In this document: piece by piece, positions 8,916 to 16,416 of the stretch
Layout of the letters: each line of letters opens with the position of its first letter
How positions within the stretch are numbered: the first letter of the stretch is position 1
NCBI GenBank assembly: GCA_021740845.1
Contig: JAIOYZ010000001.1
Span: forward strand, 62,001 to 126,000
Direction: 5' to 3'
Length of the DNA: 64,000 nt
Source: Bacteroidia bacterium
GTDB lineage: Bacteria; Bacteroidota; Bacteroidia; UKL13-3
Made by a program: the position numbers and the translations under genes
The notes under the pieces: model-generated
What the model saw: the letters and a program-made list of their open reading frames with translations, nothing else
Databases searched by the model: none
What the model was told of the DNA's origin: nothing

Positions 8916-9731
8916 ATGAAACGAATTTTATATCCAATTTTATTTATACTAATTATTGTCGCAAGTTCATGCGAAAGAGAGGCCACTGTAGCGGTTCCAG
9001 AAACCAAACCTATACCTGTTTTATACTCTTTTTTATCACCAGACTCCAAAGAAATTCGAGTATCTGTTACTATGTCGCAACCTGTTTTTGGTAATGCCTC
9101 CTCCGGTGTTTTTAACCAAGTCCAGGAAGCAGTTGTAAGCATTAGCGATCAGCTAGGGAATACTAAAATTATTCCATTTTCCTCAGATGAAAATTGCTTT
9201 TATTTGGTTCAAACCGAATACCCTATTTTAACCACCAATACCTATACTATTGAAGCTAAATGGGGCGATTATAAGGTAACAGGAAAAACAACAGTGCCAC
9301 TAAATAACCCCAATTTTGATAGCGCCTATGCTGAAGAAATTGGCGCAAGTCAGTGGGGAGATATTCAATATAGATTTTTGGTAAAATGGACTGATATTCC
9401 AGGTGAAACAAATTATTATAGAACCAGTTTTGAGGAAGTTGTTTGGAGTTCAGGATTTGGTGATAAAATGTTTAGCGATGTAGGTAAAGATGGACAAGTT
9501 TTTTCTGATAAATTTGATTACTATTCGTTTTCGGGCAGTTCAGCAAAACCATTAATAAATGCCTATTTAATCAATTGCGATAAGGTTTATTACGAATATC
9601 ATCGCCGTAGATTAAACTATTTTGGAGATGATCCATTTAGCGAACCTGTGCAACAATATTCAAATACAATTGGAGGGTTAGGCGCTATTGGAAGTTACCG
9701 TGTTTCTATGAAAGAAATTCCAATTAACTAA
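8916..9731 (+). CDS. DUF4249 family lipoprotein
   Basis: 271 residues with a lipoprotein signal (ILFILIIVASSC, lipid-bearing Cys19) and a beta-rich body typical of DUF4249: IPVLYSFLSPDSKEIRVSV near the N-terminus and an Ig-like N-terminal half with YTIEAKWGDYKVTGKTTVP. These lipoproteins are encoded directly after DUF4249-type TonB receptors and are thought to be surface or periplasmic accessories. Codons 98-101 contain an in-frame copy of the GGTTCAAACC palindrome (9206-9215, read as LVQTE). The last 4 bases overlap the end of the convergent gene. Confidence 0.87.
   Translation: MKRILYPILFILIIVASSCEREATVAVPETKPIPVLYSFLSPDSKEIRVSVTMSQPVFGNASSGVFNQVQEAVVSISDQLGNTKIIPFSSDENCFYLVQTEYPILTTNTYTIEAKWGDYKVTGKTTVPLNNPNFDSAYAEEIGASQWGDIQYRFLVKWTDIPGETNYYRTSFEEVVWSSGFGDKMFSDVGKDGQVFSDKFDYYSFSGSSAKPLINAYLINCDKVYYEYHRRRLNYFGDDPFSEPVQQYSNTIGGLGAIGSYRVSMKEIPIN
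9206..9215. repeat. In-frame GGTTCAAACC palindrome inside the DUF4249 gene
   Basis: TTTGGTTCAAACCGAA reads as LVQTE in the lipoprotein. It is one of six copies inside coding sequence, which shows the motif is tolerated in genes, not restricted to terminators. Confidence 0.9.
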
Positions 9732-10309
9732 TCGTTTAAACCTTTGCCCTCTAGAATTGCGGGGATGCATTTTTCTATTCTAGACTCTCTTGTTTTGGTT
9801 TGCTTTGCTGCCGAAAAAAATAGGTTGTAAGCGCGTTGTCTTCCGGGTGTTAAGGCTTCAAAAGCTGTTTTTAATTCTGCGAATTCATTTAATTTCTGTT
9901 CAAATTCTTCTACGAGTTTTAGTTCAGAAATCTTTTTTAATTCAACTTTCAATCCCGAATTTTCAACTTCAATTGCTTCAAAAATATGGGCTCTTAATAC
10001 ATCTTCAAGCTTAAGAATTTCCTCTAAATTAGTAAACCTAATTTGCCGAGGTGCTTGAACGTTTTCGGTTTGTTGAACCAATATAGAATGAGTATCTTTA
10101 AGCAAAGCGCCTTTAAAAAAAAGGAAGGCACAGTATTCCTTAAAAGCATGTATTAATACAATGTTTTTACCCTGATTTGTATAACAAGGACAGCCCCATT
10201 TTAGTTCCTCGCTCAAGCCAGTAGAAAGAACAATAGCGCGCATTTTCTCAATTTCCTTCTTCCATTTTTTCTCTTTCGTAAAGTAAAAATCTACCTTAGG
10301 GTTCATCAT
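9728..10309 (-). CDS. DUF1801/YdeI (OmdA-like) family protein
   Basis: 193 residues. Residues about 15-115 match the DUF1801/YdhG-like fold (SEELKWGCPCYTNQGKNIVLIHAFKEYCAFLFFKGALLKD), and residues about 145-190 match the YdeI/OmpD-associated C-terminal domain (FEALTPGRQRAYNLFFSAAKQTKTRESRIEKCIPAILEGKG). A small cytoplasmic protein of unknown biochemical role; family members have been linked to stress or peptide resistance in a few species. It converges on the DUF4249 gene with a 4-base overlap. A palindrome copy lies 11 bases upstream of its start. Confidence 0.88.
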   Translation of the reverse strand: MMNPKVDFYFTKEKKWKKEIEKMRAIVLSTGLSEELKWGCPCYTNQGKNIVLIHAFKEYCAFLFFKGALLKDTHSILVQQTENVQAPRQIRFTNLEEILKLEDVLRAHIFEAIEVENSGLKVELKKISELKLVEEFEQKLNEFAELKTAFEALTPGRQRAYNLFFSAAKQTKTRESRIEKCIPAILEGKGLND

Positions 10310-10320
10310 AGTATTTATTC

Positions 10321-10330
10321 GGTTTGAACC
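10321..10330. repeat. GGTTTGAACC palindrome site
   Basis: Full 16-mer TTCGGTTTGAACCAAA (10318-10333) in the divergent gap between the YdeI-like gene (11 bases from its ATG) and the CocE-like hydrolase gene. Confidence 0.9.
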
Positions 10331-10406
10331 AAAAGAATGTAAATAACTTTTGGTCTAAAGTGCCAAGATAAAAAACATTCAAAGAATTACAAATTTTCGC
10401 TCATTG

Positions 10407-10432
10407 TCCACCGAAGCCTTGACGTAGGTGGA
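10407..10432. repeat. Small palindromic REP-like element
   Basis: TCCACC (10407-10412) and GGTGGA (10427-10432) flank CGAAGCCTTGACGTA, followed by GTTTAATCGTTTT. A degenerate relative, CGAAGCTTCAGCGTAGG, with TTTAATCGTTTA words around it, lies near 57217-57254. Similar short elements are dispersed in many bacterial genomes; no transposase was found here. Confidence 0.5.
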
Positions 10433-10490
10433 TGTTTAATCGTTTTTAGTTTAAATTTTAATAACTCATAATTAAGATCTCATAATTTAT

Positions 10491-10552
10491 TACTCAAAAC
10501 TCAAACCTCATAACTTAAAACTCAAAACTTAAAACTTAAAACTCAAACTCCC
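10491..10552. repeat. AACTYAA heptamer tract
   Basis: Seven-base periodic tract of AACTCAA/AACTTAA words, ending just before TATATTAG (10555-10562), which fits a Bacteroidota -7 element for the downstream gene at 10576. Confidence 0.7.
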
Positions 10553-10575
10553 TATATTAGCAAAAAAATAATTTC

Positions 10576-12465
10576 ATGAAAATAAGGTTCCTTCTCGTAT
10601 TCATTTTATTTTATATCGGCAGTCAGGCGCAAACAATTACGGAAGCTTGGCTAAAAGAAAATTATACCAAAACAGAAACGCTCATTCCCATGCGCGATGG
10701 TATAAAACTCTTTACTGTAATCTATGCTCCCAAAGATAAAAGTACAAAGCATCCTATTTTAATGAACCGAACTCCATACTCATGTTCACCATATGGTGAA
10801 GGAAAATTCTCCTATCGTTTGTTTGCCACCTATTGGAAAGAATATGTTAAAGAAAATTATATAATCGTAATTCAAGATGTGCGCGGAAGATGGATGAGTG
10901 AAGGCGAATTTGTGGATGTTCGTCCGTTTATTGCCAACAAGAAAACCAATGCAGATATAGATGAGGCAAGTGATACTTACGATGCAGTTGAATGGTTGGT
11001 GAAAAATGTAGAAAGCAATAATAAAAATGTGGGAGTATTTGGAATTTCATACCCAGGTTTTTATTCCACAATGGCGGCCGTTTCTGGGCATCCAGCAATA
11101 AAAGCAGTTAGTCCACAAGCACCGGTAACCGATTGGTTTATGGGAGATGATTTTCATCACAATGGTGCTTTTATGATTAATGATGCCTTTAGTTTTTATT
11201 CGGGTTTTGGGCAGCCCAGACCAAAACCCACAACTATAGGACCGCGTAACTACATTAACTATTATACCCGCGATCAATACAATTTTTTTCTAGAAACAGG
11301 CGCTGTTAGCAATTTCACTAAACTTATGGGAGATAGCATTAAGTTTTGGAACGATTTAATTCAACATCCCAACTACGACGATTGGTGGAAAGCACGTGAT
11401 GCAAGAAGAGCTTGCTATAATATTAAACCTGCAACTTTAGTGGTGGGTGGTTTGTTTGATGCCGAAGATTGTTTTGGTGCTTGGCGTTTGTATGAAGCCA
11501 TCGAAAAACAGAATCCTAAAAGCAATAACAAATTGGTAATGGGTCCTTGGTTTCATGGAGGTTGGAGTAGGGGAGATGCTTCTTATTTGGGTAATATAAG
11601 GTTTGGTTCAAACACAGCCTTGCATTACCAAGAGAAGTTTGAAATTCCTTTCTTCCAATACTACTTAAATGGCAAAGGTTCTTTAAATAATTTGGCCGAA
11701 GCCAATGTGTTTTTTACTGGAGAAAATACTTGGCATTCATTGGATACTTGGCCTCCAAAGAACACAAAAATGCAAGAATATTATTTTAATCAAGAGGGCG
11801 GTTTGAGCCAAAGTAGAAGTCCGATAGTAAGTTCTTTTACAAGCTATACCAGCAACCCAAATAAGCCTGTTCCTTATACCGAAGATGTGGGTACAGGAAG
11901 AACAAGAGAATACATGACAGACGACCAACGTTTTGCTAGTAGAAGAACAGATGTGATTTCATTTATGGGTGATGTGTTAACAGAAGAATTAACCTTGGCA
12001 GGAACAGTGACTGCAGATTTGCAAGTAGCTATATCTTCTACAGATGCCGATTTTATTGTGAAGATTATTGATGTGTTTCCTAATGGATATTCATACGATA
12101 CAACTGTTTTTGGTTATGGAAATGGAACTAATTATTTGATGGATGGTTACCAAATGTTGGTCCGCGGAGAAGTAATGCGAGGTAGGTTCAGAAATAGCTT
12201 TGAGAAACCGGAGGCGTTTAAACCAGGTATTGTTACTCAGGTAAAATTTGACTTACCTGATGTGGCACATACATTTCAAAAAGGACATCGCTTGATGATA
12301 CAAATACAAAGCACTTGGTTTCCGTTGGTGGATAGAAATCCTCAGCAGTTTGTAGATATTTATCAGTGTTCGGATAATGATTTTATCCCCTGCAATATTC
12401 AAATCTACCACGATGAAACCCGCGCGAGCAAGGTGATATTGCCAATTTTGAAAGGTGCTTATTAA
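10576..12465 (+). CDS. Secreted CocE/NonD family hydrolase (X-Pro dipeptidyl-peptidase-like)
   Basis: 629 residues with signal peptide MKIRFLLVFILFYIGSQAQ. Residues about 35-350 are the alpha/beta-hydrolase domain of peptidase family S15: IPMRDGIKLFTVIYAP at the start, the nucleophile elbow GISYPG (Ser158), Asp295 in GGLFDAED and His327 in GPWFHGGW complete a visible Ser-Asp-His triad. Residues about 400-625 form the jelly-roll C-terminal domain (TLAGTVTADLQVAISSTDADFIVKIIDVFPNG). Family members cleave esters, acylated antibiotics or Xaa-Pro dipeptides; this sequence alone does not say which. Exported to periplasm or medium. Single-gene unit. Confidence 0.92.
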   Translation: MKIRFLLVFILFYIGSQAQTITEAWLKENYTKTETLIPMRDGIKLFTVIYAPKDKSTKHPILMNRTPYSCSPYGEGKFSYRLFATYWKEYVKENYIIVIQDVRGRWMSEGEFVDVRPFIANKKTNADIDEASDTYDAVEWLVKNVESNNKNVGVFGISYPGFYSTMAAVSGHPAIKAVSPQAPVTDWFMGDDFHHNGAFMINDAFSFYSGFGQPRPKPTTIGPRNYINYYTRDQYNFFLETGAVSNFTKLMGDSIKFWNDLIQHPNYDDWWKARDARRACYNIKPATLVVGGLFDAEDCFGAWRLYEAIEKQNPKSNNKLVMGPWFHGGWSRGDASYLGNIRFGSNTALHYQEKFEIPFFQYYLNGKGSLNNLAEANVFFTGENTWHSLDTWPPKNTKMQEYYFNQEGGLSQSRSPIVSSFTSYTSNPNKPVPYTEDVGTGRTREYMTDDQRFASRRTDVISFMGDVLTEELTLAGTVTADLQVAISSTDADFIVKIIDVFPNGYSYDTTVFGYGNGTNYLMDGYQMLVRGEVMRGRFRNSFEKPEAFKPGIVTQVKFDLPDVAHTFQKGHRLMIQIQSTWFPLVDRNPQQFVDIYQCSDNDFIPCNIQIYHDETRASKVILPILKGAY

Positions 12466-12503
12466 GGTCTATTTGCCTATTTATTGTTGCTTTGGAAAGG
12501 CTA

Positions 12504-14606
12504 TCAAATAACTTTAGTTTTAGGTATTAATTGATAGGTTAAACGCAAATAGATATATTTTTCTTCGTAATTATTTTTGTAATCACCTTGGTCGTTAAAT
12601 GGCATATAACCACCTTCTGCTTCAATTGAAATTGCATTTGTTAAATTGTATTGTAACCTAATGGTATTGCCTTGTCTAATTAGGGAATATCCTAAACTTT
12701 CAATTTGGTTTTTATTTTGGTTGGTGCTTAGGTTCAAAAAGAATTTCTTTTTTACAATTTCTAAGGTTAACAATGCTCCAAAACTTTCGATAGAATTAAT
12801 GGGGATACCAGTAAAATCATTCATAGAACTTAATGAGTAATCGAGGGTTAAGTTTACCCTTTTACCAAATCCCTCACTTAAGCTAAAAAGGTAATTTGTA
12901 TAGGTGTTGTTTGTTTCTGGGCGATAAATATCTTCACGAATATTTTCTCCGTAGTAGATTCTAAAATTGTGATTGATTCCCCAAAATTTAACTCTATAAA
13001 ATAGGAACAAAGAACGAGTTGTTAATTGGTCTTTAATACTCGGTATTGCAAGTAATAAACTCTCACTATTTCTGGTTTGGGTTTGGTAATTTGCTGTTAG
13101 GGAAGGTAGTTTTGTATGGGGAGAAAAGGTAAATCCAGCGCCTCTAATTTCTGTTTTTAGAAGAGATGGTAAACTTTGATTTAGGTTGTTTGAGAAGTTT
13201 TGATAATTTATGCTTAGATTCAATTTTCGCTTAAATATACCAATCCTTTCAGTAACATTATACCCATTGTAATTTTTCCTTAAATAGGGATTGCCAAGAG
13301 AGTTAAATGAGCCTCCATTTTTTCTGTATTCAGCGGCAAAATTATGGTGTTTGGTATTGTGTTGAAAGTTGCCATAATAGGCTACCATATCAGTATTTGT
13401 AAAGTCCGTTGGAACAGTTGAGGCATTTATTATTAATATGTTTTTTAACGACATTGGGTCAAAACCGAGTTTAATTCCAAAAGTTGTATCCACTTGTTGC
13501 GGGTCTATTACACCATAGGAAATATCATTGGTTATAGCAGAAGCTGCTATTCCACCGCTTAAGACAATTTTTTGTTTGAATAATTTCATTACAATATCTG
13601 CTCCTGCTGCAATATTGTCTTTTGGCAGTACACCATATTTTATGGATGAGGTATCGTCTTTAATTTTAAGTGCGTTAACACCAAAAATAAAATTGCCTCT
13701 TTTGCCGCCTAATGCCAGCCTTGATGCCATCATATTTCTTTGATAGGTGCCTGGAACTAGATATTGACTATCGTTTATTACATTGCTTGGAATAAAACCA
13801 TCTCCTATGGAATAGGAGCCTATTGAACCTTCAATTTTTTGGTTGAGTGAGCCTTGGAAAAAGCTGATAGATGTGTTTTTTGATTTTAATAAAACAGAGA
13901 ACCCTCGCATCCTTATTCCTGTTAATATAAGTTTATCCAAGCTTGGGTTTATATCTCCATAATCAACTTCTATGCCTTTATAATGCAAACCTACCTGAAA
14001 GAAATCACGCGATTGTACTCCAGGTAAATTGTCGCTTGTTGTAAAATAACGGATGGGAATTGATAAATCCCCTTTTTGGATGTTTACATCTGCCGAAAAG
14101 GTAGCAGTAGAGGGTGGCTCCTGCCTGAGTGAGGCTCCAGTTCCGGTAAGTACCGTATTTCTGTTGTCCAATACTATGCCACCCGTTACTTGAAACGGCT
14201 TGGTTTTAGAGGAGTCGCTTGATTTTCCTTTAAGCTGCTCTTGGTTATAATTTACATAGAAAGTCCATGAAATGATATTCTTTTTTTTACTGCCCTTGTA
14301 CCTATAGTTAAGAACCAAATGGTGTTTTCCGTTGCTTAAATTTCCTAAGTATAAAAATTCAACTTGTTTAGCTTTTAATTTATTGATTCCTTGAATTGGA
14401 ATATTATCTAAATAAATTTGGAATTTTTGTTCTGTAATGGGTTGATTAAAACGAATAGAAACCAATAGATTTTCTGAACCAATAATAGAGTTAGGCCTAG
14501 GAGATAGAATTTCGTAATTTGGGTTTTGTGCGCATAAAGTCCAACCAATAGACAACATCAACAGGAGGCTATAGTACCTTGCGGCATACCCGTTCATAGT
14601 ACACAT
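12504..14606 (-). CDS. Predicted outer-membrane beta-barrel protein with Ig-like N-terminus
   Basis: 700 residues (ATG at 14597 is an alternative start), signal peptide ending near LCAQ. Residues about 28-120 look like one Ig-like sandwich (EILSPRPNSIIGSENLLVSIRFNQPI...YRYKG). From about 140 on, alternating short beta-strands with Tyr/Phe-rich girdles (YRVKFWGINHNFRIYYGEN, IYLRLTYQL at the end) suggest an outer-membrane barrel. Family not recognised. Last gene of a four-gene minus-strand run starting at 20862; its start follows the upstream stop by one base, so it is translationally coupled to the FN3-domain gene. It may be the membrane anchor or exporter of the secreted proteins before it; that is inference. 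Confidence 0.65.
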   Translation of the reverse strand: MCTMNGYAARYYSLLLMLSIGWTLCAQNPNYEILSPRPNSIIGSENLLVSIRFNQPITEQKFQIYLDNIPIQGINKLKAKQVEFLYLGNLSNGKHHLVLNYRYKGSKKKNIISWTFYVNYNQEQLKGKSSDSSKTKPFQVTGGIVLDNRNTVLTGTGASLRQEPPSTATFSADVNIQKGDLSIPIRYFTTSDNLPGVQSRDFFQVGLHYKGIEVDYGDINPSLDKLILTGIRMRGFSVLLKSKNTSISFFQGSLNQKIEGSIGSYSIGDGFIPSNVINDSQYLVPGTYQRNMMASRLALGGKRGNFIFGVNALKIKDDTSSIKYGVLPKDNIAAGADIVMKLFKQKIVLSGGIAASAITNDISYGVIDPQQVDTTFGIKLGFDPMSLKNILIINASTVPTDFTNTDMVAYYGNFQHNTKHHNFAAEYRKNGGSFNSLGNPYLRKNYNGYNVTERIGIFKRKLNLSINYQNFSNNLNQSLPSLLKTEIRGAGFTFSPHTKLPSLTANYQTQTRNSESLLLAIPSIKDQLTTRSLFLFYRVKFWGINHNFRIYYGENIREDIYRPETNNTYTNYLFSLSEGFGKRVNLTLDYSLSSMNDFTGIPINSIESFGALLTLEIVKKKFFLNLSTNQNKNQIESLGYSLIRQGNTIRLQYNLTNAISIEAEGGYMPFNDQGDYKNNYEEKYIYLRLTYQLIPKTKVI

Positions 14607-14607
14607 T

Positions 14608-16416
14608 TTAGTCTAATGTTTTATTAAACTTTACATAAATCATATTGGTGACAGGTGCCGAAATAGGACTTTCAACTCCAATATTTGAAACGGCTTGAAT
14701 GGTAAAACTATAATTTGTATTTAATTTTAATTGTGCGCTTGTAAAACTAGTAGCATTGCCCTTTAATTGAAATTCACTTGCCACCATATTGCCATTTTGG
14801 TAAACCCTAAAACCTTTAATATCGGGTTGTTTATAATTCCAATTAATGGTAATCCTTTCTAAAGAATCAATTTTAGAATTGCTTATTCTTGGGCTTGGCA
14901 AAACACCCGATGGAGCATAAACTGTTAAGGTATCACTTGGTTCTCCCAAGGTTTTATATTTACTTATGGGAACCAATACAAACTTGTAGTAATTGGCTGA
15001 AGTATTGTTTATAGGGTAACGAATGTTATTGTCTGTAATTTTAGGAATACTTGCTTCTAAATACATTTTTTGGTCGAACCTATTGCTTGCATACAATTGA
15101 TAAGATTCTGTTAGAGTATCTGCTATTGGTTTCTGCAACCAATTTATTTGAATATAGGATTTATTTGATTCTCTAATAAATTTCCCGGTTAGCGATTTTG
15201 GTTTGTATAAATTAACCGAGGGCAAATAAAAAAACAGATGTTCTGTTGATGGAATTTTTGTTCCATCTTTATAAAGTGTGCTAATTCTAAATTTAATATA
15301 ACTGCTAGGTGGCGAATAGTTAGTGTCGATAAATACACTAGGATTAGCTGAATAACTTGGAGTAACTTGACGAAAGGTGCCAGGTAATATTGCCTTTTCC
15401 AAAATAAAACCTTTAATATATTTGTTTTCAGATGGGGGAAATTTCCAAGTAATGGTAGGGTATTTGTCTCCCAAATTGGCATTGCATTCTATGGAGATTA
15501 TTTCGGCCTGATTATAGGATTCTGGAAAAAGGTTTGGATCAAAAGGAATAGGAATTATTTTGCTCTCATGGTTGAAACTTGTTTTAAATGCCAATCCATA
15601 TTCCGATTTGTCGCGTATGCTTTCTGAAAGATTAAAATAAGTATAACTGCCACCCATTTTAGAAAAAACTGCTTCTTTCGTTAACCTTACCCATTGGTTG
15701 TTTATTTTCTTGTAAACACAAAATCCTCTCAACAGAACCTTATCCAATTTCTTATCCGTATTCGTCCAAATAAATTGAATGCCTTTTTCAAGCCCTACTT
15801 TTTTGATTTCAAAACCAAATTCAAATTTTGTTTCCAACAAGGTAATACCATCCCAAGTGTAAGTGGCAATTGGTTTGTTGCTAACTCTATTGCCTTCCAC
15901 ACTAAATAAGGCATAGTCCGTTTCTACACCCTTTTGAATTTTATCATCCACCAATGCAAATCCATTTATTAATGCAAAATCATAATCCAAGGCAATGGCA
16001 AAAGATATATTTTTAAGCGCGTTTGGGTCAGACAGAATTTTATTTATATAGTCTTGGTGTGAGATTGGCTTTGTCTTTTTGTCTGCAATTAATTGGTGTA
16101 GTTTCTCATTTATTGTTGCACCTTTATTTTGGTCTGAACCTAAATTGGTATACGATTTATTTTCCTTAATCTCTGGAATAATAAAACCTTCATGAAGATT
16201 CTCCCAAGTAGTGCTCGATTTAAGTTTCTTTTTAATTACAAATCCTGTTTGTTTTTTGGGCCATTCTTTAAAAAACCAGATAAGCTTAAGGTTAGTTCCA
16301 TCCAAACTTTCGCCTTTTAAAGCTGCTGTTTGACCCAAAGCAAAGTTTACCCCGATGAGGTGAAAACAAATTGCAAATGCTACAAATATTTTAAGTTTAT
16401 ATAGATATACTAACAT
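14608..16416 (-). CDS. Exported protein with fibronectin type III-like domains
   Basis: 602 residues with an N-terminal signal (FVAFAICFHLIGVNFALGQ). The body contains several FN3-like repeats, clearest near the C-terminus: ITINWNYKQPDIKGFRVYQN...TNYSFTIQAVSNIGVESPIS, and earlier ITWKFPPSENKYIKGFILEKA. The N-terminal third has no recognised domain. No T9SS sorting signal, lipobox or enzyme motif is seen. Its ATG overlaps the 3' end of the large glycine/asparagine-rich gene, so the cluster is tightly coupled. Probable role in protein-protein contacts at the surface. Confidence 0.72.
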   Translation of the reverse strand: MLVYLYKLKIFVAFAICFHLIGVNFALGQTAALKGESLDGTNLKLIWFFKEWPKKQTGFVIKKKLKSSTTWENLHEGFIIPEIKENKSYTNLGSDQNKGATINEKLHQLIADKKTKPISHQDYINKILSDPNALKNISFAIALDYDFALINGFALVDDKIQKGVETDYALFSVEGNRVSNKPIATYTWDGITLLETKFEFGFEIKKVGLEKGIQFIWTNTDKKLDKVLLRGFCVYKKINNQWVRLTKEAVFSKMGGSYTYFNLSESIRDKSEYGLAFKTSFNHESKIIPIPFDPNLFPESYNQAEIISIECNANLGDKYPTITWKFPPSENKYIKGFILEKAILPGTFRQVTPSYSANPSVFIDTNYSPPSSYIKFRISTLYKDGTKIPSTEHLFFYLPSVNLYKPKSLTGKFIRESNKSYIQINWLQKPIADTLTESYQLYASNRFDQKMYLEASIPKITDNNIRYPINNTSANYYKFVLVPISKYKTLGEPSDTLTVYAPSGVLPSPRISNSKIDSLERITINWNYKQPDIKGFRVYQNGNMVASEFQLKGNATSFTSAQLKLNTNYSFTIQAVSNIGVESPISAPVTNMIYVKFNKTLD